Part shown: in pieces, positions 60,116 through 64,000 of the stretch | Layout: every line of letters begins with the position of its first letter | Numbering within the stretch: the stretch's first letter is position 1 | From: Fragilaria crotonensis | Taxonomy: Eukaryota > Bacillariophyta > Fragilariophyceae > Fragilariales > Fragilariaceae | Length of the DNA: 64,000 nt | Assembly: GCA_022925895.1 (NCBI GenBank) | Contig: JAKSYS010000019.1 | Coordinates: 124,001 to 188,000, forward strand | Direction: 5' to 3' | Program-made: the position numbers and the translations under genes | Notes under the pieces: generated by a model | The model's database searches: none | Seen by the model: the letters and a program-made list of their open reading frames with translations, nothing else | What the model was told of the DNA's origin: nothing

Positions 60116-63100
60116 ATGTTCTCATTCGCTACCATTGATAATAACAGTTTGCAAAGAACTTCTTTCCAGCCAATCAGCATATTTCTGCCATCATCTATGA
60201 CGCCCAGTAAACGACCACCATCAACAAATCCACTTGCAATTGCAGCAAGGAAAAGGCGTGCCAAACTTCGTCTCCTGTCGCAAGAAGGTGGTGACACTGT
60301 GGCTGCTACTCAGATGGCTGCCATTGCCACCCAGGACCGGGAGCAGACACGACGTACACGTGCACAACATCTGCAGCGGTCTCAAGATGGTGACCCCGTG
60401 GCTGCCACTCAGATGGCTGCCATTGCCACCCAGAACCGAGAACAGACACGACGAACACGTGCACAACGTCTGCAGCGGTCTCAAGATGGTGACCCTGTGG
60501 CTGCCGCTCAGATGGCTGCCATCGCCATCCAGAACCGAGAGCAGACACAACGTACACGTGCACTACGTCTGCAGCGGTCTCAAGATGGTGACCCTGTGGC
60601 TGCCACTCAGATGGCTGCCATCACCATCCAGAACCGAGAGCAGACACGACGTACACGTGCACAACGTCTGCAGCGGTCTCAAGATGGTGACCCTGTGGCT
60701 GCCACTCAGATGGCTGCCATCACCATCCAGAACCGAGAGCAGACACGACGAACACGTGCACAACGTCTGCAGCAGTCTCAAGAAGGTGACCCTGTGGCTG
60801 CCACTCAGATGGCTGCCATTGCCACCCAGAACCGGGAGCAGACACAACGTACACGTGCACAACGTCTGCAGCGGTCTCAAGAAGGTGACGCTGTGGCTGC
60901 CACTCAGATGGCTGCCATTGCCACCCAGCACCGGGAGCAAACAAGACATACACGCCAAAGTCACCCACGCACCCATGGCGCAGGTTATTCATCTGCTCCT
61001 ATCCCAGTCCGTCATGTACTTGGCCCATGCACATTTGAGTGTCAGGGATGCTCTGCTCTGCATTTTCAGGAAGAAACATCTGAAAGAGGCTTCTTTTCAT
61101 CTTGCTGTGCCAAGGGCAAGGTATCTCTCCCACCTCTTGATCCCACACCAAATGTGTTGATAGAGCTTTTTCAAGAACCTGAAACATTCATGCCATTCAT
61201 ACGTGCCTACAACTCTGCCTTGAGTTTTGCCTCAATAGGCGTTAATGTGGATGATGGTTTGATTGATCGTACCCATGGAATTTATACTTTTCGCATTCAT
61301 GGCTCAATGTACCACCGGTTGGGATCATTGCTTCCAGCACCTGGACAGCATCCTGCATTTGCACAGTTATATTTTTATGATACTGAACATGAGGCAGACA
61401 ATCGTTTACGTCATATGAATAAGTTGGACAAGCATACTGTTGAATCATTGCAGCAAATGATTCAGAATGAAAACCGTCTGTATGGATTATTCAAGCAGGC
61501 TCTTGATGAGCAAACCTTGGTCAATAGTTCTGATGGCAATGATGTTGAATTGCCTGGCCACAATCTTGCAATGCATATCTTAGAGCAACCTGAATTGGAC
61601 CACAGACGTTACAATCGTCCAAGTTCCAGTGAGGTGGCTGTGATACTTCCTGACCAAGGTTCAGGGAACCGCAATATTCGAGTACTGCATCATGGTGGAG
61701 TGATTCAATCCATCTCAGAACTGCATCCTGACTATTCTCCATTGGCCTATGTCCTTCTGTTTCCAACAGGGAGCCCACAAGGCTGGCATCCTGAAATGAT
61801 GCAGACTGGTCCAAATGCTATGACTCCACCGTCTACAAAATTAACTTGCCTCATGCATGCTGCATTTCGTCTTTTTGTACGCCCTGCTCCTATGTTCTCC
61901 AATCACCTTCACCTTGCAGGAAAGCTGTTCCACCAATACATTGTAGACTGCTATGCCCAAGTGGAACAAGGTCGCCTTAATTTCATCCGTCATAATCAAC
62001 CAAAATTGCGTGCTGAACTATATCAAGGCATTGCAGATGCTGTTGCTGGAGAGGATGTGACTAACACACGACAGCTTGGGCGTCGAATTATTCTGCCTTC
62101 ATCTTTCATTGGAAGTCCAAGGAACATGCACCAACTTTGTCAAGATGCATTGGCAATTGTGCGCCGAATGGGCAAGCCAGATCTTTTTATTACAATGACA
62201 ACCAATCCACAGTGGCCAGAAGTCATGGAAAATCTTCTTCCTGGACAAACTGCAAATGACAGACCAGATTTGGTGGCACGAGTGTTTCATCTCAAGTTCA
62301 CAGAGATGATGAGTGATCTCCAGAAACGACAAGTGCTTGGAAGGGTTGTGGCTGCTATCTACACCATTGAATTTCAAAAGCGAGGATTGCCACATGCGCA
62401 CATTCTGGTTATTCTGGCAGAAAATGACAAACCCCGTACAGAATCTGACATTGATTGTATCATTTCAGCTGAGATCCCTGATGCATTGATAGATCCTGAG
62501 CTGCATGCAACTGTGAAGCGATGTATGTTGCATGGGCCCTGTGGCACCAAAGTTTCCCCAAATCGATGGCAAAGTCTGAAATGTTGTAATAGTCCTACAC
62601 ACCACCCAGGTGAATGCACTGATAAGTATCCCCAGCCATTTCAAGATGAGACAACCCTCAATGATGATGGATTCCCTCAATATCATCGACGTGATGATGG
62701 AAGGACTGTGACTGTTCGAGGAGCCGAGTTGGACAACCGCTGGGTAGTGCCATACAATCGCTATCTTACCAAGAAGTATGACTGCCACATCAACGTTGAG
62801 GTTTGCAACTCAGTGCAGGCTGTCAAATACCTCTACAAATATGTATACAAAGGCCACGACCGTGCTGCAGTCCAGGTTGGTGAAGATACTGATGAGGATG
62901 AGATCAACCTCTATCTTCAGGGACGTTATGTCTCTGCATCTGAGGCATGCTGGCGCCTCTTCAGTTTTCGTCTTCACACTGAAAAGCCAAATGTGATGCG
63001 CCTAATGTACCATCTTCCCAACCAGCAATCAGTTGTGTTTCAGGAAGATGAAACAGTTGATCAAGTACTTGCAAGGGGAGCACCCCATACACAGTTGCTT

Positions 63101-64000
63101 GCATGGTTTGAACTCAATCAAAATGATCAATATGCTTGCCAGTTCCTGTATCATGACATCCCTCAGCACTATAGATGGGATAATGCTGGGAAATGCTGGG
63201 TGCGGCGATCACCTAATCACCAGCAAAAATTCCCCACTGTATCTCGCCTCTACAGTGCTTCTCCTTCTTCTGGTGAGCGGTACTTTCTGCGGCGCATGTT
63301 GACTGTTGTGAAGGGTGCAACAAGTTTTCAAGCTCTACGAACAGTGGATGGAGAACTTTGTCCAACATTTCAAGATGCCTGCCGTACACTAGGTCTTCTG
63401 GATGATGATACTGAGTGGCATAGAGCCATGCAGGAAGCCACACAGATAGTGTCAGCATGCCGGCTCAGAAGACTCTTTGCAATCATCCTTTTCAACTGTG
63501 ATGTCTCTGATCCAAAGTCCCTCTATCAGTCTTACTGGGCTGCAATGTCAGAAGACTTTGCACACCATCACCCTGGCTTCACTGAACAACAGCTGCAGGA
63601 CTTCCTTGTGCGTGAACTTGATGCCCTCCTGGGGATGATGTACAGTCATTCTGTATTTGAATGGGTACCATTCCTTCGCACACTTCTGCTTGAGCATCCA
63701 ACTGCTGTGGATAATTCTATCAATCATTGGTTGCAATTACAGCTTTCGTCATCCAGCAGTGATATTCAACAACAGCTGGATCGCTTCCCTCTTCTGAATG
63801 CCCAACAACATGCTATTTTTGATGCTGTCCTGGCATCTGTCAATAGTGGTACTCAAATTCAGCAAAATGTGTTCTTTGTTGATGGGCCTGCAGGCTCAGG
63901 TAAGACAGAGTTGTTCAGAATGATCCTTGCAAAGGTGCGCAGTGAAGGACATGTTGCTCTTGCAACAGCTATATCAGGTATTGCTGCCACCAACTTTGCT
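60116..64000 (+). CDS. Helitron Rep-helicase (RepHel), partial, runs off the window
   Basis: An uninterrupted frame of 1295 codons from ATG 60116 (directly after an in-frame TAA; a second ATG lies at 60197) to the window end. The N-terminus is an Arg-rich 33-aa repeat array (see repeat). The Helitron-like Rep domain follows, with the HUH motif PHAHILV (His codons 62393-62395 and 62399-62401) and the catalytic Tyr helix KYLYKYVYKG at about 62825-62854. A PIF1-type helicase begins with Walker A GPAGSGKTE (about 63884-63910). Cys/His-rich CTFECQGCSALHF and CCNSPTHHPGEC are typical accessory zinc-binding parts. It encodes rolling-circle transposition machinery. The intact frame suggests a recent or active element. 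Confidence 0.93.
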   Translation, partial: MFSFATIDNNSLQRTSFQPISIFLPSSMTPSKRPPSTNPLAIAARKRRAKLRLLSQEGGDTVAATQMAAIATQDREQTRRTRAQHLQRSQDGDPVAATQMAAIATQNREQTRRTRAQRLQRSQDGDPVAAAQMAAIAIQNREQTQRTRALRLQRSQDGDPVAATQMAAITIQNREQTRRTRAQRLQRSQDGDPVAATQMAAITIQNREQTRRTRAQRLQQSQEGDPVAATQMAAIATQNREQTQRTRAQRLQRSQEGDAVAATQMAAIATQHREQTRHTRQSHPRTHGAGYSSAPIPVRHVLGPCTFECQGCSALHFQEETSERGFFSSCCAKGKVSLPPLDPTPNVLIELFQEPETFMPFIRAYNSALSFASIGVNVDDGLIDRTHGIYTFRIHGSMYHRLGSLLPAPGQHPAFAQLYFYDTEHEADNRLRHMNKLDKHTVESLQQMIQNENRLYGLFKQALDEQTLVNSSDGNDVELPGHNLAMHILEQPELDHRRYNRPSSSEVAVILPDQGSGNRNIRVLHHGGVIQSISELHPDYSPLAYVLLFPTGSPQGWHPEMMQTGPNAMTPPSTKLTCLMHAAFRLFVRPAPMFSNHLHLAGKLFHQYIVDCYAQVEQGRLNFIRHNQPKLRAELYQGIADAVAGEDVTNTRQLGRRIILPSSFIGSPRNMHQLCQDALAIVRRMGKPDLFITMTTNPQWPEVMENLLPGQTANDRPDLVARVFHLKFTEMMSDLQKRQVLGRVVAAIYTIEFQKRGLPHAHILVILAENDKPRTESDIDCIISAEIPDALIDPELHATVKRCMLHGPCGTKVSPNRWQSLKCCNSPTHHPGECTDKYPQPFQDETTLNDDGFPQYHRRDDGRTVTVRGAELDNRWVVPYNRYLTKKYDCHINVEVCNSVQAVKYLYKYVYKGHDRAAVQVGEDTDEDEINLYLQGRYVSASEACWRLFSFRLHTEKPNVMRLMYHLPNQQSVVFQEDETVDQVLARGAPHTQLLAWFELNQNDQYACQFLYHDIPQHYRWDNAGKCWVRRSPNHQQKFPTVSRLYSASPSSGERYFLRRMLTVVKGATSFQALRTVDGELCPTFQDACRTLGLLDDDTEWHRAMQEATQIVSACRLRRLFAIILFNCDVSDPKSLYQSYWAAMSEDFAHHHPGFTEQQLQDFLVRELDALLGMMYSHSVFEWVPFLRTLLLEHPTAVDNSINHWLQLQLSSSSSDIQQQLDRFPLLNAQQHAIFDAVLASVNSGTQIQQNVFFVDGPAGSGKTELFRMILAKVRSEGHVALATAISGIAATNFA
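60116..64000 (+). mobile_element. Autonomous Helitron, 5' part
   Basis: Defined by the RepHel frame. A possible 5' terminus with host A before TC lies at about 60081 (ATTAA|TCTGTTACTT), but this is a weak guess because Helitrons have no inverted repeats or target duplication. The 3' hairpin and CTRR end are beyond the window. Confidence 0.85.
60290..60952 (+). repeat. 99-bp tandem repeat (about 6.7 copies) inside the Helitron ORF
   Basis: Units begin at 60290, 60389, 60488, 60587, 60686, 60785 and 60884, exactly 99 bp apart and highly similar. Each encodes 33 residues containing VAATQMAAIATQNREQTRRT and RAQRLQRSQ. The last unit diverges after about 66 bases. Frame is preserved throughout. 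Confidence 0.97.

Noticed and set aside
60234-61160. 308-codon plus-strand ORF rich in WLPLRWLPLP repeats
   Set aside because: It is an out-of-frame reading of the 99-bp Helitron repeat; the RepHel frame continues with conserved motifs while this one does not.
1-64000. CRISPR arrays, rRNA or tRNA genes
   Set aside because: No regularly spaced repeat-spacer structure was seen, and no segment could be folded by eye into a cloverleaf or matched to rRNA. A tRNAscan/Rfam run would be decisive.

Overview
The window looks like nuclear DNA of a photosynthetic stramenopile, most likely a pennate diatom. Several predicted proteins begin with a signal peptide followed by an ASAFAP-like motif with phenylalanine at +1 (bL9, a trigger-factor-like protein, a YqaJ-like nuclease, a NarL-type response regulator), which is the diatom plastid-targeting signature. 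Genes are compact, with short GT-AG introns of 60-260 bp, and an LTR retrotransposon of diatom CoDi-like Ty1/copia type is present. I cannot name the species.

Layout. 1-12.5 kb: the 3' end of a coiled-coil gene, an APC/C activator (Cdh1/Fizzy-related), an alpha/beta hydrolase, a Pro/Gly-rich zinc-knuckle protein, a secretory glutathione peroxidase, a 477-bp foldback MITE, an unrecognised Ser/Arg-rich coiled-coil protein and a DMAP1/SWC4 chromatin subunit. 12.5-25 kb: plastid-type YqaJ nuclease, an unknown multi-exon gene, an MsrB-like protein with a 17-nt exon, an ABC1/UbiB kinase, a Popeye-domain protein, a plastid-type REC-LuxR response regulator and a PPIL3 cyclophilin. 25-46 kb: delta-COP, an MCTP-like C2 membrane protein, a trigger-factor-like plastid protein, an LRR protein, a tandem CIA30 membrane protein, two MFS transporters, an SR140-like splicing factor and a UPF0598 protein. 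46.4-51.9 kb: a complete, very young Ty1/copia element inserted at the 5' end of the UPF0598 gene. 52-64 kb: a DDE transposase copy with shifted frames, a small MITE, plastid bL9, COP9 signalosome subunit 7, a gene fragment, and the 5' part of an autonomous Helitron that runs off the window.

Most genes are unrelated housekeeping genes with no operon logic. Shared themes are organelle targeting, RNA processing (SR140, PPIL3) and protein turnover (Cdh1, CSN7). Intergenic DNA is dominated by GTAC-rich low-complexity sequence. Several otherwise good genes are broken by single-base shifts at homopolymers, almost certainly consensus errors, so the encoded proteins are probably longer than naive ORFs suggest.

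The most interesting signals are the retrotransposon's primer-binding region, which is an exact 15-nt reverse complement of its own LTR with self-priming geometry; the predicted plastid-targeted two-component regulator and nuclease; the foldback MITE; and the tandem CIA30 membrane protein.
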